Origin: Embiotoca jacksoni
Lineage: Eukaryota; Chordata; Actinopteri; Embiotocidae
Direction: 5' to 3'
Length of the DNA: 64,000 nucleotides
Assembly: GCA_022577435.1 (NCBI GenBank)
Contig: JAKOON010000012.1
Coordinates: forward strand, 16,229,085 to 16,293,084
Under the pieces are notes generated by a model. That model saw nothing but the letters and a program-made list of their open reading frames with translations. It had not been told where the DNA came from and did no database searches. The position numbers and the translations under genes were made by a program. Shown one piece after another: positions 49,601 to 61,800 of the stretch. How positions within the stretch are numbered: the first letter of the stretch is position 1; the number at the start of each line of letters is the position of its first letter.

Positions 49601-52600
49601 TTCTCCACAACAGTTGGAGACTGAGGTTTGGAGAGTGGGAGGATGAACAGGCCTGTTTCAGCATCTCTTTGACATTTGTCCTTCAGCTGTTTGTAGGTTA
49701 CATTCTCATCAGTTTCTGGGTCTGAGAAAGCCTTGTTACCATCAGATGGCTCAGATAGGGTATTGGAAATTTCTTTACTGAAGATATTCTTCTGATATGC
49801 AACATCAGTGGGGACACGGTGGCTGTTTACAGGGTCAATGATTCCTCCACTGACCATCTGTGCTTCTAACAGGGGCATGGCATGCTCTTTCAGGATGAGA
49901 TCTTTTTGCATTGCTTCGAAGAGAGATATTTTGCAGCCTGTGAATGGATCTTTATAGCCAGTGACAGCTTTTTCTGCAGAGAGGAGTTTTTCATGTAGCT
50001 CTGGACCAACGAGGCCTGACTTCACTGCCTCATCTACTGACAGGCATTGGTTCCTCACTGGATCTACCATGAACCCAGTTGCAGCCTGCGCCTCAAGAAG
50101 TGAGAGACCAGTGTTGTGTCGGAGGAGCTTTTTCTTCATCGCTTGATAAATGCTTATTTTCTCTTTTGTTGGTTCCAGGTAGATGCCAGCAACGCTATCA
50201 GAGCCCTGAAGGTATTTCTTGACATTGGGATTCTCACTGACTTTTTTAGGTGTTGTTTTGCTTTGTTGAAGGAGGTCAAAGGTTGGTTTGTCAATGATTT
50301 TGGAATCGTACAGGGAAGCTGCTGGGACAGGAGCTCTGAGTCCTTTGAAGCTCGACTGTTCTCGTTTCTTGGTTTCTTTCTCTTCTGTGATTGTGATAAA
50401 GATCTTTATTATCTTTTCAATAGTAACCTTTCCTGACCTAAACTGTCTGAGCAGGTCAAGTCTCTGGTCCTCAGTGAGATAATCAGAGTTGAGGATTTCC
50501 CAGAGGGTCATCTTCTTGCCCTTAAATGGTCCAGAGTCAAGCTCCACAGTTGCCTGAGTCATAGCCTCTTTTGTCTGAGCTTCTGTGTATTTTTGCTCCT
50601 CCTTAGCATTGATTGCTTCATCAGAAAGAGGCAGGAGCCGGAGACCAGTTTTCTTGTCAGTGACACATTGTTTGAAGAGCTGTGAGTATGTGACATTTTC
50701 TTTTGCATTGGGGTCAAAGAAGCATTTTGTTTCATCAGTGGGGCTGCTCAGAGCCTGTTTCATTTCATCATCGAAATAATTTCTCTTGCAAGCCACATCA
50801 TGGGGAATACGATGGCTTTTTACTGGGTCAATGATGCCACCGGTGGTCATTTGGGCATCAAGCAGTCGGATTCCTTGCTCTTTAGGTATGAGATCTTTCT
50901 TCATTGCCTGGAACAGCGACACAGTCTTTCCAGTGTAAGGATCTTTGTAACCTGTTACAGCTCTCTCAGAAGACAGGAGCTTCTCGTGCAGCTCAGGACC
51001 AACAACACCTGCTTTGACAGCTTCATCAACAGTGTATTTCTGATTATGAACAGGGTCAACCATGTAGCCTGTTCCTGCTTGGGCATCAAGCATAGCCAAG
51101 GCAGGCCCGGGCCTCATCATGTCCTTCTTCATGGCTTGATAGAAGGACATCGTCTCCTTGGATGAGTCAATGACTACACCGGCAATGCCGTTTGTACCCT
51201 TCAGTGCTTTCTTGACAGGCTCTGTTTCAGACACCTCTTTGACTGTCACATTGCCCTTGTGCAATTTGTTGTAAAGATCTTTGTCAATGATTTTAGATTC
51301 GAGGAGCTCAGTCGCAGGGACAGGTGCTCTCAGACCATCAAAGGTAATTTCCTTCTTCTTCTCTCTCTCCTCAGCCACAGTAATCACAATCCTAATGATC
51401 TTTTCGATTGTGATTTTGCCTGTCTTGTACTGACGGAGAAGGTCCTTCTTCTGGTCTTCAGTGAAGTACTCGGAGTTGATTATCTCCCAAATGGTGATAG
51501 TCTTTCCCTTGAATCTACCAAATGGCACAGACACGGTTGTTTTGCTGAAGACATCCTTGGTCTCTTCCTCTGTGTATATACTAGAGCACTGAGCAGCTTT
51601 GTCTGTGATTGGCAAGAGTAGCAGACTGCTCTCAGGGTCAGTGGTGCATCTTGCCATTAGCTCAGAATATGTCAAAGGTTCCTGAGTGCTGGGGTCAAAG
51701 TATCCCTTTGTGTCGTCTGAAGGTTTCTCCATAATCTTATTCATTTCTGCATCATACTGACCCTGTTTATAAGCTGTTTCATTGGGTACACGGTGACTGT
51801 TGATAGGGTCAATGATGCCACCAGTTGCAAGCTGAGCCTCAAGGACTCTGATGGCATGATCATGTTCCAACAGACCCTTCTTCATGGCTTCAAACACAGA
51901 GATCTTTCCACCAGTGTATGGATCTTTGTAGCCAACAACAGCCCTCTCAGCTGAAAGCATTTTGTTGTGAAGTTCAGGTCCAATCACGCCTTCCTTGACA
52001 GCCTCATTAACAGAAAGTGTGTGGTTCTTAATGGGGTCTAGGATGTAACCTGTGGCGGCCTGTGCTTCAAGCAGGATCATGGCAGTTCCGGGGGTAATCT
52101 TCTTCTCTTTTGATGCTTGATAAATTGACATCTTTTGATTAGATGGTGTCAAAACACCAGCAATGGGGTTCTTTCCTTTAAGAATTATTTTTAGATTTTC
52201 AGTCTGACCAAGCTCTTGAACAGTGGTTTTGCCATTTTTGAGCTTGTCAAAGTCTTTCTTGGGTAAAAGACCAATGTCATGGAGCCTGCTTGCAGGTACC
52301 TTTTCGCGGATGCCATCGAAAGACAATGGGTCTGGTCTCTTGTCCACACCATCTACAAGGTCACCAGCATTTTGGCCATTGTAAACTTTCTTTGTTGTCT
52401 CAACCATTGTTACATGGACAAGCTCTTTGTTTGAGACTGTTTCTCTTGGGTGCTGGTCTTTCTGGGCATCCTCAAGCTGCTGTAGCTTCTCGCGCAATTT
52501 CTGGTTCTCATCTGCGAGAATCTTTTCCTGCTCTAGTCTCTTCTTCTCCAGGTCCTGCATTTCTTTTTGCTTATTAAGCATCTCTTTCTCAGCCTCTTTC

Positions 52601-52851
52601 TGTTTACTGAGTGCTGCATCCATGGTATCCTGGAGTTTCTTCTTCTCCTGTTCCATCTGCTGTCTCTGGCGTTCCTGTTCATCTTTGAGAGCTTTGGCCT
52701 TTTTCACTTCCTCTTCAAACTGGCTCTCCAGCCTCTTTTTCTCATCTTCAATTAGCTTCTCCTTCTTTAACAGCATCTCTTTTTCTGTCAGGAATGTCTG
52801 CTGGAGCATTATCTTCTCATGCTCAATTTGTTTCTGCTGTGCATCAGCCAT
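46672..52851 (-). CDS. plec: Plectin last exon: end of rod, six plakin-repeat domains, Gly-Ser-Arg tail
   Basis: This exon of 6,180 bases encodes 2,059 residues and the TGA stop. It starts at ATGGCTGATGCA after a CAATCAG acceptor. The first 130 or so residues finish the coiled coil. Six plakin-repeat domains follow; five are opened by related segments (for example FDGLRAPVPATELL, FKGLRAPVPAASLY, FKGLRKQITMEELI), with repeated cores such as LLEAQAATG, GPELHEKLLSAERAVTGYKDPYTG and ATGGIIDP. Between domains 5 and 6 lies the basic linker beginning KKRERKTSSKSSVRKRRVVIVD, part of the intermediate-filament binding site in plectin. The protein ends with the SRTGSRTGSRSGSRRGS repeats and SSYGRRF. Gly-Ser-Arg tails of plakins are known to contact microtubules. 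Length and order fit vertebrate plectin. Confidence 0.97.
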   Translation of the reverse strand: MADAQQKQIEHEKIMLQQTFLTEKEMLLKKEKLIEDEKKRLESQFEEEVKKAKALKDEQERQRQQMEQEKKKLQDTMDAALSKQKEAEKEMLNKQKEMQDLEKKRLEQEKILADENQKLREKLQQLEDAQKDQHPRETVSNKELVHVTMVETTKKVYNGQNAGDLVDGVDKRPDPLSFDGIREKVPASRLHDIGLLPKKDFDKLKNGKTTVQELGQTENLKIILKGKNPIAGVLTPSNQKMSIYQASKEKKITPGTAMILLEAQAATGYILDPIKNHTLSVNEAVKEGVIGPELHNKMLSAERAVVGYKDPYTGGKISVFEAMKKGLLEHDHAIRVLEAQLATGGIIDPINSHRVPNETAYKQGQYDAEMNKIMEKPSDDTKGYFDPSTQEPLTYSELMARCTTDPESSLLLLPITDKAAQCSSIYTEEETKDVFSKTTVSVPFGRFKGKTITIWEIINSEYFTEDQKKDLLRQYKTGKITIEKIIRIVITVAEEREKKKEITFDGLRAPVPATELLESKIIDKDLYNKLHKGNVTVKEVSETEPVKKALKGTNGIAGVVIDSSKETMSFYQAMKKDMMRPGPALAMLDAQAGTGYMVDPVHNQKYTVDEAVKAGVVGPELHEKLLSSERAVTGYKDPYTGKTVSLFQAMKKDLIPKEQGIRLLDAQMTTGGIIDPVKSHRIPHDVACKRNYFDDEMKQALSSPTDETKCFFDPNAKENVTYSQLFKQCVTDKKTGLRLLPLSDEAINAKEEQKYTEAQTKEAMTQATVELDSGPFKGKKMTLWEILNSDYLTEDQRLDLLRQFRSGKVTIEKIIKIFITITEEKETKKREQSSFKGLRAPVPAASLYDSKIIDKPTFDLLQQSKTTPKKVSENPNVKKYLQGSDSVAGIYLEPTKEKISIYQAMKKKLLRHNTGLSLLEAQAATGFMVDPVRNQCLSVDEAVKSGLVGPELHEKLLSAEKAVTGYKDPFTGCKISLFEAMQKDLILKEHAMPLLEAQMVSGGIIDPVNSHRVPTDVAYQKNIFSKEISNTLSEPSDGNKAFSDPETDENVTYKQLKDKCQRDAETGLFILPLSKPQSPTVVEKTYLYTEEQTQSDLTTSQINIPIEGLADKPMNLWDVMNSNLIPEQERQRLMDEYRSGKITKERMIIIIIEIMEQREIVRNDSPLSCQTIRRRITIEELYNARIIDLEMYNLLKQGKRDIRDIMELTSVKQYLYGTGCVAGVTTDSSSKISIYQAIKRGFIKPEIGLSLLEAQAATGFIVDPVKHETLTVDEAVRKGVVGPEIHDKLLSAERAVTGYKDPYSGKVISLFQAMKKDLVPEDYALKMLEAQTASGGIIDPEFQFHLPADIAMQRGYINKETNEKLTDDVKGFVDPVTDEKLSYAQLLKRCKVDGGLRLLSLGDKRLTFKGLRKQITMEELIRSQIIDQQTVLELNEGLITVEEVSSRVSRYLEGTSCIAGVFLESSKERLSIYQAMKKNMIRPGTAFELLEAQAATGYVIDPIKNLKLTVHESVKMGIVGPEFKDKLLSAERAVTGYRDPYSGKTISLFQAMKKGLILKDHGIRLLEAQIATGGIIDPEESHRLPVEVAYKRGLFDEEMNEILTDPSDDTKGFFDPNTEENLTYLQLMERCITDPDSGLVLLLLKEKKRERKTSSKSSVRKRRVVIVDPETGKEMTVYEAYRKGLIDHQTYLELAEQECEWEEITMTSSDGTVKSLIIDRRSGRQYDVDDAISRGLIDQNALDSYRAGNLSITEFADMLSGNMGGFRSRSSSFGSTTGSTYSSPMSPIPSIKTPAVIWNDPTEDTGPVAGILDIDTLEKVSITEAIHRNLVDNITGQRLLEAQACTGGIIDPTSGERFSVTDATEKGLVDKVMVDRLNLAQKAFNGFEDPRTKVKMSASQALKKGWLYYEAGQRFLEVQYLTGGLIEPEVEGRVTLDESIKKGTIDARTAQKLRDVSAYSKYLTCPKTKLKISFKDAMDRSMVEEGSSLRLLEASSQSSKGLYSPYNASGPGSAYGSRTGSRTGSRSGSRRGSIDAGSGFSMNFSSTSFTSSSSYGRRF

Positions 52852-55800
52852 CTGATTGAAAAAAATAGAAAACACAAGTTACAACAGGTGTATTAGCTGG
52901 GGGAACTATCAAACTCTCTTTCATTCAAATAGTTTATCGTATTTATAATTTTTTTAATAAACACCTTTTGTACAATGCACTCTGCTTATGCAAATTATAA
53001 ATGCTAAACTAATCATTAAATTATGTTCTAATATATATGTGCTTTTCTATAGGGCGTTTTTATTGATTGTGCAGTATTTTTTCAGGTAACTATTATTATT
53101 TTTTTAAACTTTGTTTTACACGATTCTGGATAAATCATTCTTGCATCAAATGCAATTTTTGTTTAGCCCATAAAACCATGTCTATGACATTTCCCAACTA
53201 ACAGTTATACAATAAGAAATACAATTGAGTATAACAATTTGTCACAAGACAGATTATTGCATAAACTCAAATTCATCTGTGACATACATTTTGTTGTGAA
53301 TTTGTCCTGCATAAAATCATTTGGACATACCATTGCCTGACATTGTTACTGTCTTGGGATTAATATTCCTTCCTGACTTGTGTGTGTGTGTAACACACAG
53401 TGTGTAATGATACAACCATTTCAACTTTCACTATAAAACAAATTACCAAAAAATACTCCAGATGATTTACTACTTGGAGTGCAACGTGTACCCTTACAAA
53501 ATGTATCTGCAATAAAAGTTAAACGATCCTAAAATAATAAAGTAGATTCCTATTTCTCCTTGGGGAATTTCTTATAAAGAAGTCATAGTGACCTGAATAT
53601 AGGACTCAAAACAATTGTTAACGCTATGGCAATTTGCCTTGAAGCAATATAGTCCAGTTAAGGGAAGTCATTGACATGCTCGTTCTGGTTTATGAAGAAT
53701 TAAATGTGACAGTTAAAATTGTAAAAAAAATCTGAGGGCTTTTATAAACTAATGATGCAATCATAGGATATCATGCTGATTGTAGTAGTAACACAGCTAA
53801 TCATTCTGTGCTGCCAACTATAGTGCTGTTTGCCACAATGCTATTTTCTTGGCTCTCACTTATTTGGTTAATGCATTTTTACCTCTGGCAAGGAGTTAAT
53901 GTTTTCACTGCGGTTTGTTTGTTTGTCTGTTTGTCAGCAGAATTACAAAAAAACTATTGGCCCGATTTCCATGAAATTTGGTAGAAGGGTGTAGCACGGG
54001 CCAAGAAAAAAATACATGAAATCTTGGACGGATCTGAATCATGGGGGTTTGGGTCCAGAGATGATTTTTTTCTCTTTCATTAATGTTGGGAGCCATTCAT
54101 CTTAAAATGCAATAGACATTAGTAAAGTTCAATCGTGACCAAACAGGCAATTATAAAATTACAATGACTCCATATCACAGTCCACATTCATGGGTTCATG
54201 GACTTGCTCAAACTTAATACAAAAAGTTGTTATGGCGCACGCAGGGACAGAGAACTGGAACCACTTCCACAGCTGAAAACAACAGCTTTAACCAGGTTGA
54301 CGTATATTTTGACATAATTCAAATAGTTTTAGAAATATATCCAGACATATATTGTGGTTACAGTTGCAGATATTGTCTAAAATAGAAGAGTGAACTATTG
54401 GCAGACTATTGGCCGAGGTCTGCGGTCTCCAAGCAGCCTTGTAGTTATTTACTTATTTATTTTTTTAGGTGCTGAATACGTATTTGGTGCGTACTGTTAG
54501 GTGGCACTATTTTTCTGTCATGCGTTAAACACTCAAAGGTCTTACAACATGTAATCGATAATGATTTTCTAAAATTCTAAATGGCAAAGAAAACTATTTA
54601 GAAAGACAAATCTGGTTTGCATGGAATGAAAGGATGGAACTTGTCGAAACGGTAAAGGGATACGCCACTGTTTGTTTTATGACTATAACTCTGTATTCTA
54701 CTCTTGAGAAGAATCATCATACCAACGGTGCTCCTAATTCAGTATGAGGTGGATTGCCCGTATGGTAATGACATTGACGCATCACAGACCATTGCAATTC
54801 TCTAGTCTAGCATTCGGGCAGATGGATAAACCTCGGGGCAGGGGTTGAGAATGAAGCTAACATGAGCTTGATGACAAGGAAGTGGGGTTGCTGCATGTCT
54901 TTTATGTCTATTAAGTCAACTGGTGCACACCAATACACGTCATGGTCTTTTAATGTGTTGGGCTCACAGTATAAGTTGGCTCTGTCACATTTCAGCCAAA
55001 AGTCTTAGCATTTACTGTTGACTGTGTGTTTGTGCTTGCTGGATTAATATAAACACATATCTTGCAAGGGTGGAGACACGTTTGGTGGATGTTTGCATCT
55101 AGTACTCACAATGAACACTGGGTACTACAACAAATCGGAGGTTGACGATAGATGAAAAGGTTTTTCTCAGCCACTAATGTTTTTTTTTTTTATCATGTAA
55201 ATACAAGTTCTGGATTTGGCTACCATCAATTAGGATACAGTGGAAGGGTCCTTTAAATTGAGACCAGTTCAAAATTTTGTTAGAAGTTCGAGTAAATCTT
55301 TGAGTGTCTGTCTCTCAAACTGCTACCACACACTAAAGTTAAAACTTTTTAACAAAATTCCTGATGGAAAATAATTTAAGCACTTGCACTTTATATGAAT
55401 AAATAATATTGTGAAAAAAATATTTTCGAGCCAGAGTTTTGACCCTAAAAGAAATATGAAGCATGTCTTCAAAATGGGGAAACATTCCGGGATATGAGGG
55501 GGCATTCAGGATGTGATCTGCATGAGCAAAGTGCACTGTAAAAAAATTAAAATCATATCTAAAATCAAAAACATGGTTTCATGATTAGTATAATAAGAGA
55601 AAAGTAAAGAGGAAATCTCAAGAAGGAAGTGTGTTAGTCTTTAGATAGAGTTAACAATGACATAAGCTGCTCGGTTATGCCATTTTTGACACAATACCTC
55701 TTTAGACTTATTTTGAAGTTCGTCAGCGTCCTGTTTCAGTCTAGCCTTCTCGTTCTCTAGGTCTGCGATAGCTTTGCGTAAATCGTCAGCCTCTTTGTTG

Positions 55801-58800
55801 GTACTTTGTCTCTGGACTTCCAGTCTTTCTACGACAGTCATTTTTTCTTTGGTGGCAATTTCAGTCTCATGAAGACGGGCAGCGATTTTATCAGCTTGTT
55901 TCTTGAACTTTTTAGCCTCTTCTTCAGCTTTGGCCTGGGCTTCACTGAGCTGAGACACCTGAAGTTTGAGTTTTTCGGCTTCAGCGATGATCACCAGCTG
56001 CCTTTTCCTCTCTGCTTCGAGTGACTTCTGGTATTCCTCAGTTTCCTCCTCCAGACGCTGCTGCATAAGTTGTTTGTCCTCCAGCAGTCTTTGTGCCTGT
56101 TCCTGAGCCAAGTCTTTCTGCCTTTGGAGCATCTCTGCCTCAGCTCTGAATCTAGAGGCTTCTTGTATGGCCTGCATTTTTTCTTTGAGCATTTTATCTG
56201 CAAGCGCTCGTTGCTGACTGAGGTCGTCTTCTGCAATCTGTCTCAGGCGTGCAGCCTCTTGGGCTTCTACACTAAGTCTAGCAGCGCCCTCTGCCAGCTT
56301 CTTCATATTCTCAGCCTCTTCAGCAAGGAATTTTTGTGTGTTGTCTTTGTCTTTCTTGATGAGGCGCTGGTTTTCCTCTTCAATTCTGAGTTTCAGTTTG
56401 AGCATTTCCTCCATCTGAACCTTGACTTTGAACAGTTCCTCCTCCACCTGGGCCCTTTGGTTGACGGCATCGTCAACCTCGTCCTTCAGGCGCTGCAGCT
56501 CATCATCGAGGAGAGATTTCTGTTTATCGGTTTCATCGAGCTTAAGCTTGACCTTCGTGAGCTCCTGCTCCACTTGAAACTTCTGTTTTAATGTTTGCTC
56601 TGCCAGTTTTTTGTGTTTTACCATGTCATTATCAGCTTGTTGCTTTTGCTTGAGTGCTGCAGCTTCTGCTTGTGCTCGTTTAGCAGCTTCAAATTCAGCC
56701 TCCTTCCTCAACCTCTCGGCATCTTCCTGCGCTTTAGCTTGGTTTGCAGCTTCTTGCTCAGCAGCTGCCCTTTGTCGCTCTGCTTCCTCTGCTTGTTGAC
56801 GGAAAAGAGCTGCCTCCCTCTCTGCCTTCTCCTTGGCAGCTTCTGCCTCTTTGGCGAGCTTCTTGGCTTTCTCATACTCCGCCTTAAGCTTCTTCTGCAC
56901 GATGCCATCCTCCTTCTGTTGAGCAAGGACACTTTGGACTTGATGTTCAGCTGCGTTGCATTTCAAGGCTGCTTGTTGGGCTGCGACAATCTGTTTCTCT
57001 GCTTCTTTGTCGGCCTCATCTTTCTGCTTTCTGGCTTCTTCTGCTTTCTTTTTCAGACGTTCAAGCTCTTCTTGGGCTGCCTTGCGCTGTCTGGCTGCCT
57101 CTTCCTCTGCAGCAGTAATCTTCTTGACCTTGTCCTCTGCATCCCTCCTCCTCTTTTCCTCCTCGAGGGACAGCTTCCTTAGTTTCTCGGCCTCCTCCTC
57201 TGCTCTGAGCTTGCTTTGCTGAGTTTCCTCAGCGATGTTTTTCAGTTTATTCAGTTCGAGCTCCAGATCCAGTTTTCCAGATGAAGCCTTTTCGAAGTTG
57301 AGCTTAAGAATTCTGATTTCTTCTTCGACAACGCGCCTCTGTTTGAGTGTGTCATCCACGATTGCCTTTTGTCTTTCCATTTCGACTTCGGATGATTTTT
57401 TGAGCAGAACGATCTTTTCCTCAATATCTTGCTTGTGCTGGTTGGCCTGGTCTTCGAGAGCTTTCCTCTGGTAGGATTCATCCTCGGCTTGCCGCCGGAG
57501 TCTCTCGTTTTCTGCCTCCTTCTCTTTCAGGGCAATTTCGGCCTCTGTTTTTAAACGAGTGGCCTCGCTGATTGCAGCCAGCTTGTCTTTGAGAATCCTC
57601 TCAGCCTCGGCTCTCTGACGAGCTGCTTCTTCCTCAGCGACTTGCCTCTGATGCTTGGCCTCCTCTGCGATGGCTCTAAGCTTGCTTGCTTCGTCAGCCA
57701 GATCCCTCATCTTGGCAGCCTCTGCCTCGAGAAGTTGTTTGCTCTTCTCTGTGTTGGACATGGTCTCTTTTTCTGCCTTCGACTTCAGCTGAATGAGAAT
57801 ATCCATTTCACTCCGGACTTTGGCCAGCTCATCTTCCAGCTGTTTCCGCTGTTGCTGAGCTGCAGCGACTTCATTCTTCAGGCGGTAAAGTTCATCTTCA
57901 AGAAGGGATCTCTGTTGTTCTGCATTGTCAAAATCTGCCCTAAGGCGAATGAGCTCCTGTTCAGCAGTGAATTTCTGCTGAGCTGTCATCTCAGCTACCT
58001 TCCTCTGCCTATCAAGCTCTTTCTCGGCCATATCCTTCTGCTTAAGGGCTGAATCCTCGGCCTTGGCTCTCTTTTTAGCCTCACGCTCGGCCTCCTCTTT
58101 TTGTTTCTCAGCGTCTTCTTGAGCCAGGCTCTTTTTGTGAGCTTCTTCTTCTGCCTGGAGTCTTAGACGAAGAGCCTCGTTGGCTTTCTGCCTCCATTTT
58201 TCAAGCTCTTTCTCCGCCTCTTCTTTGGCATTTTCTGCATCCTCCTGTTGTTTCTGGAGCCGTGTGGCTTCTTGCTGCAGCTGAAGGACAGCGCCATGCT
58301 CTTGCTTGAGTGATGCCTCCAACTTTGAGGTCTTTTCCACAAAAGAGATGTGTTTGCTCTGGAGCTCAGCGGCGGCACTCTTCTGAGCTGCCTGATGAGC
58401 AACCTGGATTTGTCTTTCCTTTTCGATCTCCGCTTGCTTCACTTGCCTTTCAGCCTCCTCTGCCTGCATCCTGAGGTTTTCAAGGTCTTCCAGAGCTTTT
58501 TGTTTTTGCTTTGCAGCTTCCTTCTCTGCCTCAGATTTGCGTTTAAGTTCGTCCTCAGCCAAACGCTTTTTCTGGGTCTCTTCATTCACCTGTTTACGGA
58601 GCTTCTCGGCCTCTTCTTGGGCGGCCTTTCTGAGTTTCTCAGCTTCAGATGCTCGATCGCGGAGCTGCTGGAGCTCTGATTCCGCTGTAGACTTTTGTCT
58701 TACTGTTGTCTCAAGTTGGATCCTAACGAGACGGATTTCCTCTTCGATCTTGACCCGGCTTTGAAGAGCGTCGTCCACCTGTTGACTTTTGTCTTTGATC

Positions 58801-61800
58801 TGCTGCTCTGAGAGGTTTTTCAGCTCATGCAGTTCCAGCTGGACGTTGTGCTTTTGTTTTTCTGCATCAACAGCAGCAGTTTCTCTCCTGCTTACTTCTT
58901 CCTGCATTCTGAGCTTCAGCTCTTTAGCCTCTTTCTCAGCTTTGGCAATGGCCTTTGCGTGACCTTCAGCTAACTGCTTCTGTTTGTCTAACTCAGCCTG
59001 CATCTCCGCCATTTTTTTCTGTTCTTCCGCTTTGAGTTTCTTTGCAACTTTCTGCATTAGTGGAAGCAAATGGTAAAGAAAGGATTATAATCAAGCATGA
59101 CAGGTTAAAGGTAACTATACATTAACCAGCTCAAAACAGTGTGGATTAAAATTGGAATTACCATAGCAATTAACATTGGAATTACTATGGTAACTGCAGC
59201 CAAAACACACTCGAGTAGGAGCAACTTAATGTAATGTATTACCTAATCTTTGTTAATGTTAAAATTAGCTCAAAGATCAATCACTAGATGCAAATTAGAC
59301 GCACATTCATCAAAGTGATGTTAAATTCACAATGCAATTAAAATAACTCATGACAAGACAATTCAGGCAAAACGGAAGAGGAGGATGTATTGATTAATGT
59401 ATGGAAACAAAATATCACTTCACAACACAGCAGGAAAATCATATGGCATGCAACTGTAGCTGGAGCACTGACTTTGTAAAACTGCATTGTAACTATGATT
59501 TTAAAGTGGTATCACAGTCTATAGTCAAATTGTTTCAAATAACCTATATACCGTATTATGTGTGTATTTCCCACATATATTTATCATGTATAAAGTACTG
59601 AATTACAGGCTAAATGAATGTAAATGTGTTCAGTAGGGAATCCTCTATTGTAGGTTTCTGTTAAACTGTTTCACATTCAAATGTTTTATGTCTGTTGAAT
59701 TGTTTGTGTGCAGAGAATGGAAACATTTGTTGAAACGTTTCATTCTGTATAAATAAATGCTTAATGTTAGAGTATCATTCCCACCATTCTCTTTGACAGT
59801 TTTTTTTTTCTCATCCCATGCACCGGGGGTTCTTTAAATCACTATTTGTGACAAAATGGAATAGAAAGGAAAGGAAAAGTCAAAGATGACGGGTTCAGGT
59901 GAAGTCAGTGTGGAGTTAGGACACCAGCTGATGACTGCGATAAGTTCAGGAAGCACTTCCATAGGCTGTCTATTTATAGTATGCAGTGTGAGCAAGGACA
60001 ACAGTGACTGGGAGACAGCATGAGTTAGTTGCAGTATTTCTATAGATGAGCGCAGTGAAAATGAAAAATAAACAAGTAATGGAAAGCAGCAGTTTGAAGG
60101 AGACACAGATGTGAGAATGACAGAGGGAATGGAGATTATACAGGAGGTAGGTACCTGCAACACTGAATAATTTACCTCTTTAATGCTCAAACAAGTTAAG
60201 CATTCATCATGGCAAAGCACTGGCAAGCAGTTTAGAGAAGCAAAAGAAACAAACAAAACATCAGGGTTAGAAAAAAGAATGTAAAACTGTATATTTGTGT
60301 TAATGAGAACCAGGCTGAACCGGAGAGTTGTAACTTTGAGTTTAACCTCGGGAAATAAAGTGGCCAGCGGGATAGGAAAGAAAAGGGAAACTAAAAGAAG
60401 TGAAAGAAAGAACCCCTCGTTCTAAATCTATAACGGCACAACACACAGAATGGATGGAAATGGAATACATTGTTCTGTGTCTTTTAGACACTAAGAGTCA
60501 TCGTCTCAATAAAACCGCTGACTGAATAATCTACGTTGACACAGTATTCACTTGAATGTACGCACACTCAAACCTCATGCAGCATAAATGTTTTCATTTA
60601 TTATTTTGAATTGTTTCCTGTTTTAACTGAGTCAAAACGAGATATGATCCTTCATGAAAGCACATAATATGCTTCAAAAAATATGTGCTTCTCTGGCTAA
60701 TAGGTCAGCTACAGCATGCCAATGTTTCATGCGTAACCAATGCAAAGGAACTATTTGTCGCCCGTACATTAATGTAATGTATGTGTGCGTGTGTGTGTGT
60801 GAGGCACACGGAGAGAAGTGCGTGTGCATGCGTTTCGGTGGTCGGCGGGTGTTCTCGGTTGGTTGATTATTTGTTTGGTTGGTTAGGTTAAGGTTAGAGT
60901 ATAGTTTGTTTGGGATCCTCAGCCAGTTGTCACGCACCTCCTCATTGTCCAGGCGGCGCTGCGTGTCGGTGATGAACTTGATGTACTGACTGGTCAGAGT
61001 CATCAGCTCACTGTAGCGGGTCCTCAGTGTTACATACTGATGCGGGTAGAAACAAACACATCGGGAATATTTTTACACGGTAATTGTTAATGGTCGAGTT
61101 GTCTTTCATAAAAATACTCTGCATTTTCTAGACATTCTTTCGAATAAGCACACCTCCTGAATAATGTTGTCGGAAGCAGAATCCAGTTTGGTTTTCTTCA
61201 AGGGAGAAGCAAGAGGCTCCACCTGAGCGTTGTAGGCGACCAACTGGAGCTCATAGTCCTATTAGCATTAAAAAGATCATCAGTTACGCCACAGAAAGTT
61301 TCTCTGAATACTCAAAATTACAATATTTACAAAAATATGAGCTAACTAGTGCTGTTTAAGGCTCACCTTGATAGTGTCGATGTATGCCTTAGCATATTTC
61401 TGACACTCGTCAACTTTGTCTTTGTTCTGTTCGATCTCCTCCAGCAGTTTCTGTTTGGAAACAACAGTTAAAATAACAATGAAGCTCAGTAGTTTCACCT
61501 GAAAACAAAAAGAGTGCTGTTAATATTGAGGGGTGTACAATATACCTTCTCCTGGGCAAGTTGTTCTTTCAGAGTTTTGCTGTCGGTGATGGGCGTGGCC
61601 TGGATCTTTTCCTGCCGCTGCTTGGCGTCTGCGATCCAGTGAATGAGCCAATCGTAGCTTTCGCGGTAGTAACCGAGCTGGCGACCGAGCTGCTCCAGCT
61701 CTCTCTGGCGAATGTCCATCTGGGTGAACACGGCCTTCCAGCGGTCCTGGAGACCGGACAGCAGCTGGCGGTAGTGGTCCAGCTCGGCGTCCCGCTCGCT

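Noticed and set aside
47095..52855. Plus-strand frames opposite plectin exons
   Set aside because: These are shadows of the long minus-strand coding exon and have no independent evidence.
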